A stretch of 64,000 bases of DNA from JAWLFI01 sp964626595. GTDB lineage: Bacteria; Bacteroidota; Bacteroidia; Chitinophagales; Saprospiraceae. Both the position numbers and the translations under genes were made by a program. Where the stretch lies: NCBI GenBank assembly GCA_964626595.1, contig CAZVFU010000002.1, positions 1 to 64,000 of the forward strand. The letters run 5' to 3'. The notes below the pieces were generated by a model that was not told where the DNA came from, did no database searches, and worked only from the letters and a program-made list of their open reading frames with translations. Positions 43,892-52,210 of this stretch are shown piece after piece (position 1 is the first letter of the stretch; each line of letters opens with the position of its first letter).

Positions 43892-44284
43892 ATGGCAAAG
43901 GCAAAAACAAATAAGAAAGCCCGTAAGAATGTTAAAATTGGCGCAAAAGGATATGCTTACATTCAAGCGACTTTCAATAATATTATTATTACCCTGACGA
44001 ATGAGCAAGGTCAGGTGATTTCTTGGGGCACAGCCGGGAAGTCTGGTTTTAGAGGATCTAAAAAGAACACTCCATATGCTGCTCAAATTGCAGCAACTCA
44101 AGCAGCAGAAGAAGCGGCATCTTTGGGTTTAAAGCATTGTGAGGTTTATGTTAAAGGTCCTGGAGCAGGTAGAGAATCTGCAATTCGAGCAATAGACAAT
44201 GCGGGCATTAAGGTGCGGAAAATTAAGGATGTCACTCCGATTCCTCACAATGGTTGCAGACCACCCAAGAAACGTAGAGTTTAA
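43892..44284 (+). CDS. rpsK: 30S ribosomal protein S11
   Basis: S11 forms part of the platform near the E site. The 130-aa protein contains AYIQATFNNIIITLTNEQGQ, AGKSGFRGSKKNTPYAAQIA and the universal VTPIPHNGCRPPKKRRV end. It is normal. Confidence 0.97.
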   Translation: MAKAKTNKKARKNVKIGAKGYAYIQATFNNIIITLTNEQGQVISWGTAGKSGFRGSKKNTPYAAQIAATQAAEEAASLGLKHCEVYVKGPGAGRESAIRAIDNAGIKVRKIKDVTPIPHNGCRPPKKRRV

Positions 44285-44316
44285 TACTGTTAGAATATTT
44301 TAAATAGAAGATTTCA

Positions 44317-44928
44317 ATGGCAAGATATACAGGACCGAAAACAAAAAAAGCTAGAGCATTTGGTGAGGCAATATATGGTTTCGATCGTTATTATGAACGA
44401 CGAAAGTTTCCTCCCGGACAGCACGGAAATAACAAACGACGGCGTCAAAAATCCGATTATGCTCTTCAGTTGATGGAAAAGCAAAAAGCGAAGTACACAT
44501 ATGGAGTTTTGGAACGCCAGTTCCGTAACTTATTTACTGAAGCTAATCGGCGTAAAGGTGTTACAGGTGAACTTCTTTTGCAGTTGCTTGAAGCTCGTTT
44601 AGATAATACTGTATTCAGATTAGGAATTGCTCCTACTCGCAGGGCAGCTCGACAGCTTGTAACTCATAAACACATAGCTGTTAATGGAGTTGTTTCTAAT
44701 GTCCCATCTTATTCTTTACGTCCTGATGATGTGGTTTCTGTTCGCGGTAAAAGCCGTGGATTGGAAGTCATCCAAACTGCTATTGAGTCTAAATCTGATG
44801 TCAGAAAGTTCAATTGGTTGGAATGGAATCCTGATAAGATGGAAGGTAAGCTTATTGCTTATCCCGAGCGTGAAGCTATTCCAGAAAAAATCAATGAGCA
44901 ATTGATTGTAGAATTGTACTCTAAGTAG
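44317..44928 (+). CDS. rpsD: 30S ribosomal protein S4
   Basis: S4 nucleates 30S assembly and regulates the alpha operon in E. coli. The 203-aa protein contains GPKTKKARAFGEAIYGFD, GQHGNNKRRRQKSDYALQLM and the S4 domain LDNTVFRLGIAPTRRAARQL. The N-terminal zinc-binding cysteines are absent, as in many S4 proteins. A hairpin lies in the 73-nt gap to rpoA. Confidence 0.97.
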   Translation: MARYTGPKTKKARAFGEAIYGFDRYYERRKFPPGQHGNNKRRRQKSDYALQLMEKQKAKYTYGVLERQFRNLFTEANRRKGVTGELLLQLLEARLDNTVFRLGIAPTRRAARQLVTHKHIAVNGVVSNVPSYSLRPDDVVSVRGKSRGLEVIQTAIESKSDVRKFNWLEWNPDKMEGKLIAYPEREAIPEKINEQLIVELYSK

Positions 44929-44947
44929 TATATCGATTTTGAACATA

Positions 44948-44981
44948 AAAGAAAGCAAATTACTTGCTTTCTTTATTTTTG
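44948..44981 (+). terminator. Internal hairpin (attenuator-like) between rpsD and rpoA
   Basis: An 11-bp stem, AAAGAAAGCAA (44948-44958) with TTGCTTTCTTT (44964-44974), has a 5-nt loop and is followed by ATTTTTG. The tail overlaps TATTTTTG at 44974-44981, which also fits a -7 box. It could partly terminate transcription, set the rpoA level, or be a processing site. Confidence 0.55.
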
Positions 44982-45001
44982 TAGCCTGAATAAAAATCTC
45001 T

Positions 45002-46006
45002 ATGAGTTTACTAAGCTTCCAGAAGCCCGATAAAATTGTTTTACAGAAGGCAGATGAATTTCAAGGCGAATTTGAATTTAAGCCTCTTGAACCCGGTTTC
45101 GGTCAAACAGTAGGAAATTCTCTTCGTCGTGTGTTATTGTCTTCTCTTGAAGGTTATGCGATATCAGCTGTCCGAATAGCTGGTGTTGATCATGAATTTA
45201 GCACCATTAAGGGCGTTGTTCAAGATGTGGTTGAAATTATTCTTAACCTGAAACAAGTTCGTTTGAAGCGAGTTGATGGTAATGATGAATCCGATGAGCC
45301 TGAAACACTTTATCTCACTATATCTGGAAAGGAACAGTTTTTGGCAAGCGATATAGGGGAGTCTACCAATGTATTTGAGGTTACGAATTCTGATTTGGAA
45401 ATTTGCTCAATGGAACCATCTGTCAATTTGGAGGTTGAGTTGACTGTTTCTAAGGGGCGAGGTTACGTTCCGGCTGACAGTAGTTTAGATAAAGATGCAC
45501 CTATAGGTGTTATCCCAGTTGATGCTATTTATACGCCTATAAAGAATGTGGCCTACACTATAGCGAATACTCGGGTAGGGCAGCGAACTGACTTTGAGCG
45601 TCTTAATATTACCATCTCCACAGATGGAACCGTCCATCCCGAAGATGCAATTAAGGAAGCTTCTCGAATTATGATTCAACATTTAATGTTAATCACGGAT
45701 GAGAATATTTCCTTCGAAGACTCAGAAACGAAAAAAGAGGATATCGTTGATGAGCATATCCTTCACATGCGAAAACTTTTAAAAACTCCATTGGAGGATT
45801 TGGACTTATCAGTTCGCGCATACAATTGCCTGAAAGCCGCCAAAATCAATTCTTTAGGTGAGTTAGTTCAATATGAAACTCATGAGCTTCTCAAGTTTAG
45901 AAATTTTGGAAAGAAATCCCTTGTTGAGATAGAAGAATTGCTTCAAGTCAAAGGATTGACTTTTGGTATGGATCTATCGAAATACCAGCTTGAGTCTAAC
46001 GATTAA
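45002..46006 (+). CDS. rpoA: RNA polymerase alpha subunit
   Basis: Alpha dimerises to start RNA polymerase assembly and contacts promoters through its C-terminal domain. The 334-aa protein has the N-terminal domain (FEFKPLEPGFGQTVGNSLRR, then SLEGYAISAVRIAGVDHEF) and the alpha-CTD with LSVRAYNCLKAAKINSLGEL, KFRNFGKKSLVEIEELL. Length is normal. It is separated by 73 nt from both neighbours. Confidence 0.98.
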   Translation: MSLLSFQKPDKIVLQKADEFQGEFEFKPLEPGFGQTVGNSLRRVLLSSLEGYAISAVRIAGVDHEFSTIKGVVQDVVEIILNLKQVRLKRVDGNDESDEPETLYLTISGKEQFLASDIGESTNVFEVTNSDLEICSMEPSVNLEVELTVSKGRGYVPADSSLDKDAPIGVIPVDAIYTPIKNVAYTIANTRVGQRTDFERLNITISTDGTVHPEDAIKEASRIMIQHLMLITDENISFEDSETKKEDIVDEHILHMRKLLKTPLEDLDLSVRAYNCLKAAKINSLGELVQYETHELLKFRNFGKKSLVEIEELLQVKGLTFGMDLSKYQLESND

Positions 46007-46079
46007 ATTCGTTACAAGCATTTATTAACCCTTTTTGCAATAACTTAGTAGTGTTGCGAAGTTCATAAAATCATAACGT

Positions 46080-46574
46080 ATGAGACACGGTAAGAAACAC
46101 AACCATCTCGGTCGAAAAAAAGGGCACAGAGTCGCTCTTCTTCGGAATATGTCAATTGCTTTAATTGAGCATAAACGAATTAATACAACATTGGCTAAAG
46201 CAAAAGCTTTGCGATGTTTTATTGAGCCTTTGATTACCAAGGCTAAAACCAATACTACTCACTCTCGTCGAGTTGTTTTTAGTAATCTTCAAAGTAAAAA
46301 GGCCGTGATAGAACTATTTGGCCCTATTGCTGCCAAAGTTGGTGATCGCCCAGGTGGTTATACCCGAATCATACGCACAGATTACCGAAAAGGTGATGGA
46401 GCTCAAATGGCCATGATTGAATTAGTTGATTACAATGAGGTGTATAAGCCAGCGGAGACGCGTACTAGTAGTAAGCGCACCCGTCGAGGAAGCAGCAGTA
46501 GTTCCTCAAGCAATTCCTCTCAGACTTCTGCAACTGCTGCTAGTGCCGCCAGTGTCAGTCAGGAAGAAGAGTAG
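46080..46574 (+). CDS. rplQ: 50S ribosomal protein L17 with Ser-rich tail
   Basis: L17 starts MRHGKKHNHLGRKKGHRVAL and has the core RCFIEPLITKAKTNTTHSRR and DRPGGYTRIIRTDYRKGDGA, which ends near residue 122. The 164-aa protein carries about 35 extra residues of Ser, Thr and Ala (KRTRRGSSSSSSSNSSQTSA) with an acidic end. Tails of this type occur in other Bacteroidota and are probably disordered. It is the last gene before the operon terminator. Confidence 0.96.
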   Translation: MRHGKKHNHLGRKKGHRVALLRNMSIALIEHKRINTTLAKAKALRCFIEPLITKAKTNTTHSRRVVFSNLQSKKAVIELFGPIAAKVGDRPGGYTRIIRTDYRKGDGAQMAMIELVDYNEVYKPAETRTSSKRTRRGSSSSSSSNSSQTSATAASAASVSQEEE

Positions 46575-46616
46575 CACTATAGATTCAAGAAGTAAAGATT
46601 TTATCTTATATATTCG

Positions 46617-46649
46617 AAGAGCATGGAGTACATCCATGCTCTTTTTTTT
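46617..46649 (+). terminator. Rho-independent terminator of the ribosomal supercluster
   Basis: The stem GAGCATGGA (46619-46627) pairs with TCCATGCTC (46633-46641), extended by A-T pairs, with a 5-nt loop and eight Ts. It lies 43 nt after the rplQ stop. Confidence 0.92.
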
Positions 46650-46912
46650 GTAAATTTTTATTTTAGCAAGCTTGTAGTTTATTGCTGGACCCATTAGACT
46701 ATACTATTGTTTTTTCCAGTTTTTTATTTGTCCATTAGTGTTGTATTAGCCATGGATAAACTCTGATGTATGGATTGGTGAAAGGGTTATCAGGCACTTC
46801 TGCCTTTTATTCGGATTGTCTAATTACTTTTTAGTATATACTTGCAACATCCAATTTTTTTAAACTAATTCCCCTGGGCTTTTCTTAAATACGCTATTGC
46901 AAGGTATATTTG
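46650..46912 (+). promoter_or_regulatory. carA upstream region with -7 box
   Basis: The 278 nt between the rplQ terminator and the carA ATG hold no gene. TATATTTG at 46905-46912 matches the -7 consensus exactly, 15 nt before the ATG at 46928. No clear -33 TTTG is found. I see no pyrimidine attenuator or riboswitch. Confidence 0.45.
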
Positions 46913-46927
46913 CAAAAACCTTCTTAT

Positions 46928-48028
46928 ATGAGTCAAAATAGTGAATCCGCTTCTGCAATTCTTTTGCTGGCCGACGGTACTGTTTTTCGGGGTCTATCGA
47001 TTGGGGCAGAGGGGACTACTACCGGTGAGTTATGTTTTAATACGGGCATGACAGGGTATCAAGAAATTTTTACAGACCCTTCCTATTTTGGACAGCTCAT
47101 GGTTATGACTAATGCCCATATTGGTAATTACGCAGCACTTGATGAGGATACGGAGTCAGATTCTCCGCAAATTCAGGGGTTAATTGTTAACGAGTTCTGT
47201 AGAGTTCCCAGCCGTCCCATGTCAGATCAGAGTTTGGAAGATTATTTGGTAGGTCATAAATTAGTTGGGATTAGCAATATTGATACTCGTCAGCTCGTGC
47301 GTATTCTTCGAACAAAGGGAGCAATGAACGGCATTATTTCATCTGAGATAAAGGATATAAGTACCTTGCAAAAAATGTTAGCTGACACTCCTGAAATGGC
47401 TGGCTTAGAGTTAGCTTCAAAAGTCACTACAGAGGAACCGTATTATTATGGCAATGATGCAGCCACTTATCGGATAGCTGCGATTGATTATGGTATAAAG
47501 CGAAGCATTTTAAAGCGTTTTGTTGAACGTGATTGTTATGTTAGAATTTATCCTGCATCTACACCATATTCGGAAATTAAGGAATGGCAGCCAGATGGTT
47601 ACTTTTTGTCGAATGGTCCCGGAGATCCCTCAGCAATGGAATATGCAGTGAAGGAAATCGAGGAAATGCTATCCGATAACGTACCTATTTTTGGAATCTG
47701 TTTAGGACACCAGCTATTAGGTTTGGCTTTAGGTATTCCAACATTCAAAATGCATCATGGACACAGAGGGATAAATCATCCCGTAAAAAACCTCAAAACT
47801 GGAAAAGGTGAGATAACATCTCAGAATCACGGGTTTGGAATTCAGGCGGACGATATCGATAAGCATTTGGATAAAGTTGAAGTCACCCATATAAATCTGA
47901 ATGATCAAACTATTGAGGGTTTTCAGGTGAAAGAGAAAAAGGCTTTTTCTATTCAGTATCATCCCGAAGCCTCTCCTGGACCTCACGACTCGCGTTACCT
48001 TTTTGATGAATTCATTGATTTACTGTAA
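46928..48028 (+). CDS. carA: Carbamoyl-phosphate synthase small (glutaminase) subunit
   Basis: The subunit releases ammonia from glutamine for carbamoyl phosphate, used in pyrimidine and arginine synthesis. The N-terminal CarA domain begins SASAILLLADGTVFRGLS. The C-terminal GATase-1 has the nucleophile C258 in FGICLGHQLLGLALG, and H345 with E347 in IQYHPEAS. The ATG at 46928 (366 aa) is preferred to a TTG frame six codons upstream. carB is not adjacent. eno follows after 11 nt, an order typical of Bacteroidota. Confidence 0.97.
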   Translation: MSQNSESASAILLLADGTVFRGLSIGAEGTTTGELCFNTGMTGYQEIFTDPSYFGQLMVMTNAHIGNYAALDEDTESDSPQIQGLIVNEFCRVPSRPMSDQSLEDYLVGHKLVGISNIDTRQLVRILRTKGAMNGIISSEIKDISTLQKMLADTPEMAGLELASKVTTEEPYYYGNDAATYRIAAIDYGIKRSILKRFVERDCYVRIYPASTPYSEIKEWQPDGYFLSNGPGDPSAMEYAVKEIEEMLSDNVPIFGICLGHQLLGLALGIPTFKMHHGHRGINHPVKNLKTGKGEITSQNHGFGIQADDIDKHLDKVEVTHINLNDQTIEGFQVKEKKAFSIQYHPEASPGPHDSRYLFDEFIDLL

Positions 48029-48039
48029 AAACCAATTAT

Positions 48040-49323
48040 ATGAGCCGAATTATTAGTACCCGTGCAAGAGAAATATTAGACTCTAGAGGTAATCCAACGG
48101 TTGAAGTGGAAATTACCACTGAGTCGGGCCATGTTGGAAGAGCAGCAGTACCTTCCGGCGCATCCACTGGGAAATTCGAGGCCTTGGAATTACGCGATAA
48201 AGATCCATCCAGATATCATGGTAAGGGTGTTTTGAAAGCATGCTCAATTGTTGATGAAGAAATATCGAATCTCATTGAAGGAATGGTAGTATATGACCAA
48301 CGAGATATTGATCTTCGCATGATAGAGGCAGATGGTACAGAGAATAAGTCTAAGTTTGGTGCCAATGCCATGTTAGGGGTTTCTTTAGCGGTGGCTCGGG
48401 CAGCGTCAAAAGAGCTGGATCGACCACTATATGAATATATTGGTGGTGTTCATGCGCATACCCTTCCTGTTCCCATGATGAATATTTTGAACGGAGGATC
48501 ACATGCGGATAATAGCATAGATTTTCAGGAGTTTATGGTAGTTCCGGCCAATGCTGACAGTTTTAAAGAAGCACTTCGTATGGGAACTGAAGTATTTCAT
48601 AGTCTGAAGGCGGAATTGAAAAGGAACAACTACAGCACGAACGTTGGCGACGAGGGAGGCTTCGCTCCAAATTTAAAGTCGAATAAAGAGGCCATTGATA
48701 CGGTGATGAAAGCGATAGAATCTGCTGGGTATCGACCTGGTGAAGATTTGTGGATTGCCATGGATGCTGCGGCCTCAGAATTCTACGATGAAAAAAGTGG
48801 TCAGTATCATCTCGCCTCCACCTCGGACAAACTGAGTGCCAATGAACTTATCTCTTATTGGGAAGAGTGGGTGGATCAATATCCTATTTTTTCCATAGAG
48901 GATGGTCTGTATGAGGACGACTGGGAGGGTTGGAAGCTACTCACCGAGCGATTGGGGCATAAGTGCCAATTGGTAGGCGATGATTTATTTGTAACCAATA
49001 CGAGACGACTGGCTAGAGGCATCGAGAATGAAATTGCCAATTCTATTTTGGTAAAGGTCAATCAAATTGGTACGCTGACTGAAACCATTGAAGCCGTTGA
49101 AATGGCGCACCGAAGTGGTTATACCTCCGTAATATCTCATCGGTCTGGAGAAACTGAAGATACTACGATTTCTCATTTATCAGTCGCTTTGAATTCCGGG
49201 CAAATAAAAACAGGCTCTGCTAGTCGGTCAGATCGTACGGCAAAGTATAACGAATTGCTCCGAATTGAGGAGTTTTTGGCTCACTCAGGAAAATATATGG
49301 GCTTAAGTATAGTACATATGTAA
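48040..49323 (+). CDS. eno: Enolase
   Basis: The enzyme interconverts 2-phosphoglycerate and phosphoenolpyruvate in glycolysis, and in other bacteria is part of the RNA degradosome. The 427-aa protein has the substrate loop AAVPSGASTGKFEALELRD, the metal site residues in EDGLYEDDWEGW and LVGDDLFVTN, the catalytic lysine in LVKVNQIGT and the signature VISHRSGETEDTTISHL (quoted in part). It is co-directional with carA and the DivIC-like gene 42 nt downstream. Confidence 0.98.
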   Translation: MSRIISTRAREILDSRGNPTVEVEITTESGHVGRAAVPSGASTGKFEALELRDKDPSRYHGKGVLKACSIVDEEISNLIEGMVVYDQRDIDLRMIEADGTENKSKFGANAMLGVSLAVARAASKELDRPLYEYIGGVHAHTLPVPMMNILNGGSHADNSIDFQEFMVVPANADSFKEALRMGTEVFHSLKAELKRNNYSTNVGDEGGFAPNLKSNKEAIDTVMKAIESAGYRPGEDLWIAMDAAASEFYDEKSGQYHLASTSDKLSANELISYWEEWVDQYPIFSIEDGLYEDDWEGWKLLTERLGHKCQLVGDDLFVTNTRRLARGIENEIANSILVKVNQIGTLTETIEAVEMAHRSGYTSVISHRSGETEDTTISHLSVALNSGQIKTGSASRSDRTAKYNELLRIEEFLAHSGKYMGLSIVHM

Positions 49324-49365
49324 AAATTATTGCATATTTGCTAACATATTATAAAAAATCATAAT

Positions 49366-49668
49366 ATGTTAGCGAGGTTTTATACATGGAAAGCAGAAAA
49401 ACCCCAGTGGATAAATAGATATACCTTTGTCTGTTTCGTTTTTGCAATTTGGATGCTTTTTTTTGATCGTCACGATATTTTCACCCACATCTTTTTATCG
49501 AATAGGCTCAATGAGTTAGAATCCGAAAAGGAATTGTACGAAGAGGGGATAGAGAAGACACATACAATGTATGATCAAATCAATAATGATATTGAAAAGT
49601 ACGCGCGCGAACAGTATTTCATGCATCGGGCAGACGAGGAAGTTTTTATCATTCGAACCTCCGATTGA
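49366..49668 (+). CDS. FtsB/DivIC-family septum protein
   Basis: A 100-aa bitopic protein. A short cytoplasmic part (YTWKAEKPQWINRYTF) is followed by one transmembrane helix (FVCFVFAIWMLFFDRH) and a periplasmic coiled coil (LNELESEKELYEEGIEK). It ends with the EKYAREQYFMHRADEEVF motif typical of FtsB/DivIC, which works in the FtsQLB divisome subcomplex. Its place behind eno is the standard Bacteroidota location. Confidence 0.85.
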   Translation: MLARFYTWKAEKPQWINRYTFVCFVFAIWMLFFDRHDIFTHIFLSNRLNELESEKELYEEGIEKTHTMYDQINNDIEKYAREQYFMHRADEEVFIIRTSD

Positions 49669-49987
49669 TTTCTCAAATTGAGAAGCGCTCACCAATTCCT
49701 CGGTTTCTTCATTTACTTAATTTTTTTAAAGTAGTTTCCATTGCGAAAACGCGGTTTGATGATACTCTATAATGAAGTTGTCATTTACGCATCCTAGCAA
49801 GAATATCTCCAAATGACTTTAGCTGTTTTAATCATCATTGTTGATGAGCTGTATTTGATATCTTTTATTGAATACCCGATCAGTGATTCCATTCCTCCCC
49901 TTTATTAATTTCCGAAATTTATGTCCCCACTTTTTGGGATATATTCTGTATATTCGAGCATCATTTAAATACAAAAATTCTAAGTTC
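49669..49987. other. 319-nt intergenic region
   Basis: No gene is seen. A 15-nt palindrome, TTCTCAAATTGAGAA at 49670-49684, lies just after the DivIC-like gene but has no T-run. An upstream in-frame extension of the sucD frame to 49868 is not coding by composition. I see no strong promoter pair, although TATATTCG near 49949 is close to a -7 box. Confidence 0.5.
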
Positions 49988-50860
49988 ATGTCGGTACTTG
50001 TCAATAGCTCCTCTCGTATTATTGTTCAGGGTTTTACAGGAAATGAAGGCTCCTTCCATGCCGGTCAAATGATCGAGTATGGGACTCAGGTGGTAGGCGG
50101 AGTAACTCCGGGTAAAGGGGGACAAACGCATATGGATCGCCCCGTGTTTAATACGGTTAAAGAGGCGGTAGACAAAGAAGGCGCTAATGTTTCAATCATT
50201 TTTGTACCTCCTGCCTTCGCTGCTGATGCTATAATGGAAGCAGCCGAAGCTGGCATTGGTGTTATCGTTTGTATAACTGAGGGAATTCCCGTTCAGGATA
50301 TGGTGAAGGTGAAAGAGTATATTCAAAGTTTTGATACGCGTCTTATCGGACCGAACTGCCCCGGTGTTATCACTCCAGGAGAAGCTAAAGTGGGTATTAT
50401 GCCCGGCTTCATCCACCGAAAAGGTCGCATAGGTATCGTCTCCCGATCGGGAACTTTAACGTATGAGGCTGTAGATCAAGTCACAAAGGCAGGCATGGGA
50501 CAATCGAGCTGTATTGGAATTGGTGGAGACCCCATCGTCGGTACAACAACCCTGGAAGCCGTTCAGCTATTTATGGAAGATGACGATACCGATGGTATTA
50601 TCATGATTGGTGAGATTGGGGGGAGTATGGAGGCCGATGCAGCAAACTGGATCAAGGAGCACGGCACGAAACCCGTGGTCGGGTTTATTGCCGGACAGAC
50701 CGCTCCCAAAGGACGGACAATGGGCCATGCGGGTGCTATCGTAGGCGGTGAAGATGACACTGCCGAAGCCAAAATGAGAATCATGAAAGCTTGTGGAATT
50801 CACGTTGTAGAATCCCCTGCGAAAATTGGCGCCACTATGAAAGAGGTGTTAGGTTCATAA
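49988..50860 (+). CDS. sucD: Succinyl-CoA synthetase alpha subunit
   Basis: This TCA-cycle subunit binds CoA and carries the phosphohistidine. The 290-aa protein has the Rossmann CoA-binding start (IIVQGFTGNEGSFHAGQMI then GVTPGKGGQTH), GPNCPGVITPGEAKVGIMPG and the phospho-His in GHAGAIVGG. I start at the ATG at 49988, which gives the family's normal length. sucC is not adjacent. Confidence 0.96.
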   Translation: MSVLVNSSSRIIVQGFTGNEGSFHAGQMIEYGTQVVGGVTPGKGGQTHMDRPVFNTVKEAVDKEGANVSIIFVPPAFAADAIMEAAEAGIGVIVCITEGIPVQDMVKVKEYIQSFDTRLIGPNCPGVITPGEAKVGIMPGFIHRKGRIGIVSRSGTLTYEAVDQVTKAGMGQSSCIGIGGDPIVGTTTLEAVQLFMEDDDTDGIIMIGEIGGSMEADAANWIKEHGTKPVVGFIAGQTAPKGRTMGHAGAIVGGEDDTAEAKMRIMKACGIHVVESPAKIGATMKEVLGS

Positions 50861-50885
50861 TAAGGGATCAGATATCAGATTTTAG

Positions 50886-50918
50886 CAAAGGGGAAAAGTC
50901 AAGGCTTATTCCCCTTTG
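50886..50918 (+). terminator. Hairpin after sucD
   Basis: CAAAGGGGAA (50886-50895) pairs perfectly with TTCCCCTTTG (50909-50918) around a 13-nt loop. Only TTATAATG follows, so it is a weak terminator, or a structure in the leader of the deaminase gene that starts at 50937. Confidence 0.45.
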
Positions 50919-50936
50919 TTATAATGACACATTTTT

Positions 50937-51377
50937 ATGAAGGATGCATATTTTGATGCGGCTGTAGCGGAGGCTCGAAAAGGGGGCGATGAAGGAGGGA
51001 TTCCCATCGGAAGTGTTATTGTCCACCAGAATCAAATCATCGGTCGCGGTCACAATCAGCGCATCCAAAAGGGCAGTTGTGTGCTTCACGCTGAAATGCA
51101 TGCATTGGAGGAGGCGGGGCGCCAAGCTGCAACTGTTTACAAGGAGAGTGTTTTATATACCACGCTTTCGCCATGTAGTATGTGTTCAGGAGCTATTCTG
51201 CTATATGGTATTCCCAAAGTTATCATTGGTGAAAATGTCAACTTCATGGGCGAGGAGGAATGGTTGCGAGCTCGAGGGGTAGAAGTTAGTGTACTTCAGG
51301 ATAAGACCTGCATTGATTTAATGAAGACCTTCATTGCGGAGTATCCTCAACTGTGGCATGAAGATATTGGAGAATAA
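50937..51377 (+). CDS. Cytosine deaminase, yeast FCY1-like
   Basis: This is a zinc-dependent nucleoside/base deaminase of 146 aa. The zinc ligands are H51 with catalytic E53 (LHAEMHALEEAGR), and C80 and C83 (LSPCSMCSGAILLYGIP). Several features point to the fungal FCY1 type instead of TadA or GuaD: GGIPIGSVIVHQNQIIGRGH, GENVNFMGEEEWLRARGVEV, and a C-terminus ending WHEDIGE that is almost the same as yeast FCY1. The likely reaction is cytosine to uracil in pyrimidine salvage. The 51378-51724 gap downstream holds GC-rich element D. Confidence 0.82.
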   Translation: MKDAYFDAAVAEARKGGDEGGIPIGSVIVHQNQIIGRGHNQRIQKGSCVLHAEMHALEEAGRQAATVYKESVLYTTLSPCSMCSGAILLYGIPKVIIGENVNFMGEEEWLRARGVEVSVLQDKTCIDLMKTFIAEYPQLWHEDIGE

Positions 51378-51583
51378 GTCATAGTAAGATTTTTCGGAAA
51401 TCTGAGTACAGCGATGCATCGGAGGGAGCAGAATTTGAATCGCTCCATCTTTGCTTCAAATTATCATTATTCGTCAAGTGCCTCTTTGCCTTTAAGGCAG
51501 GTGCGCTATTGTTCCTAAATATTTTTGTCGTAAAGTGCAAATAGCCACGAAGCTGTACTTGGGATTCAAATAAAATGAAAGTT

Positions 51584-51717
51584 CCGCGTGAGGTGCCTGA
51601 AGGGCCCTCCGGCCGGGGGCGGAGGGGTGCGACAGCACGGAGCGAAAAGCGAACCCCGGAAGGGACCGACCCTCGGGATCCGCCGTAAGGCGGACCCCGA
51701 GGGGGCACGCCCAAAAA
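51584..51717 (+). repeat. GC-rich structured intergenic element, copy D
   Basis: It starts CGCGTGAGGTGCCTGAAGGG. It contains hairpins CCCTCCG/CGGAGGG, GTGC/GCAC and CCCTCGGG...CCCGAGGG with an inner CCGCC/GGCGG, and ends GGCACGCCC plus an A-run. It is about 90% identical to copy E. Termini GCGTG (51586-51590) and CACGC (51706-51710) pair. It lies between the convergent deaminase and crtZ genes; 51378-51583 shows nothing else. Confidence 0.85.
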
Positions 51718-51724
51718 ACTCTAA

Positions 51725-52210
51725 CTATTGATCCTCCCTTCTTTTTTTGCGCCGTGGCTGCTTGTAAAATTCAGAATCTACAATGAGCAGGCCAAAAGAT
51801 TCACAATCTTCTTTGGTTTGCTTGGCGTGGTGACGACCGTGTGCGCGCAAGATGGCCCTACTAAAGGGGCTGTCTAACTGCTTGAACCACTTGAATCGAC
51901 GGTGAATATAAACGTCGTGAATTAAAAAGTATGTAATTCCGTAAAGGGAAATTCCGATGCCTACAAAGAGTGCCCACAAATGGTCCGTGGAGGTGCCAAG
52001 TATATAAAAAAATGCTGATGGAATGGCAAAAACGAGAAAAAAGAGGTCATTGCGTTCAAAAAAGCCGTCTTTTTCGTGATGTGGCTTATGATGATCGCGA
52101 TGCCAGCTCCACAAAGGGCCATGCATGATGTATTTGTGGGTGAACCAAGCCATGAACTCCATACCAATGTAGGCCGCAAGTGTGACTCCGATGTAAATAA
52201 GCGCGTTCAT
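51725..52210 (-). CDS. crtZ: Beta-carotene hydroxylase
   Basis: This is a membrane-bound di-iron hydroxylase of 161 aa that adds hydroxyl groups to beta-ionone rings (zeaxanthin-type products). The His clusters are visible: H25 and H30 in FTHKYIMHG, H37/H40/H41 in WHRDHHKPHH, then HDVYIHRRFKW and RAHGRHHAK. Four transmembrane helices are predicted. The ATG overlaps the stop of the upstream CruF-like gene by 4 nt (ATGA), so it is the last gene of the carotenoid operon. Confidence 0.9.
   Translation of the reverse strand: MNALIYIGVTLAAYIGMEFMAWFTHKYIMHGPLWSWHRDHHKPHHEKDGFFERNDLFFLVFAIPSAFFYILGTSTDHLWALFVGIGISLYGITYFLIHDVYIHRRFKWFKQLDSPFSRAILRAHGRHHAKQTKEDCESFGLLIVDSEFYKQPRRKKRREDQ

Noticed and set aside
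49868..49987. Upstream 40-codon extension of sucD
   Set aside because: The extension has no family similarity. The ATG at 49988 gives the normal SucD N-terminus and length.
51379..51714. Open frame on the minus strand through GC-rich element D, and a similar one through element E (57512-57745)
   Set aside because: Both copies are open because GC-rich DNA has few stop codons. The products are Pro/Arg/Gly-rich and differ in strand relative to nearby genes. Paired changes fit a structured element and not a protein.
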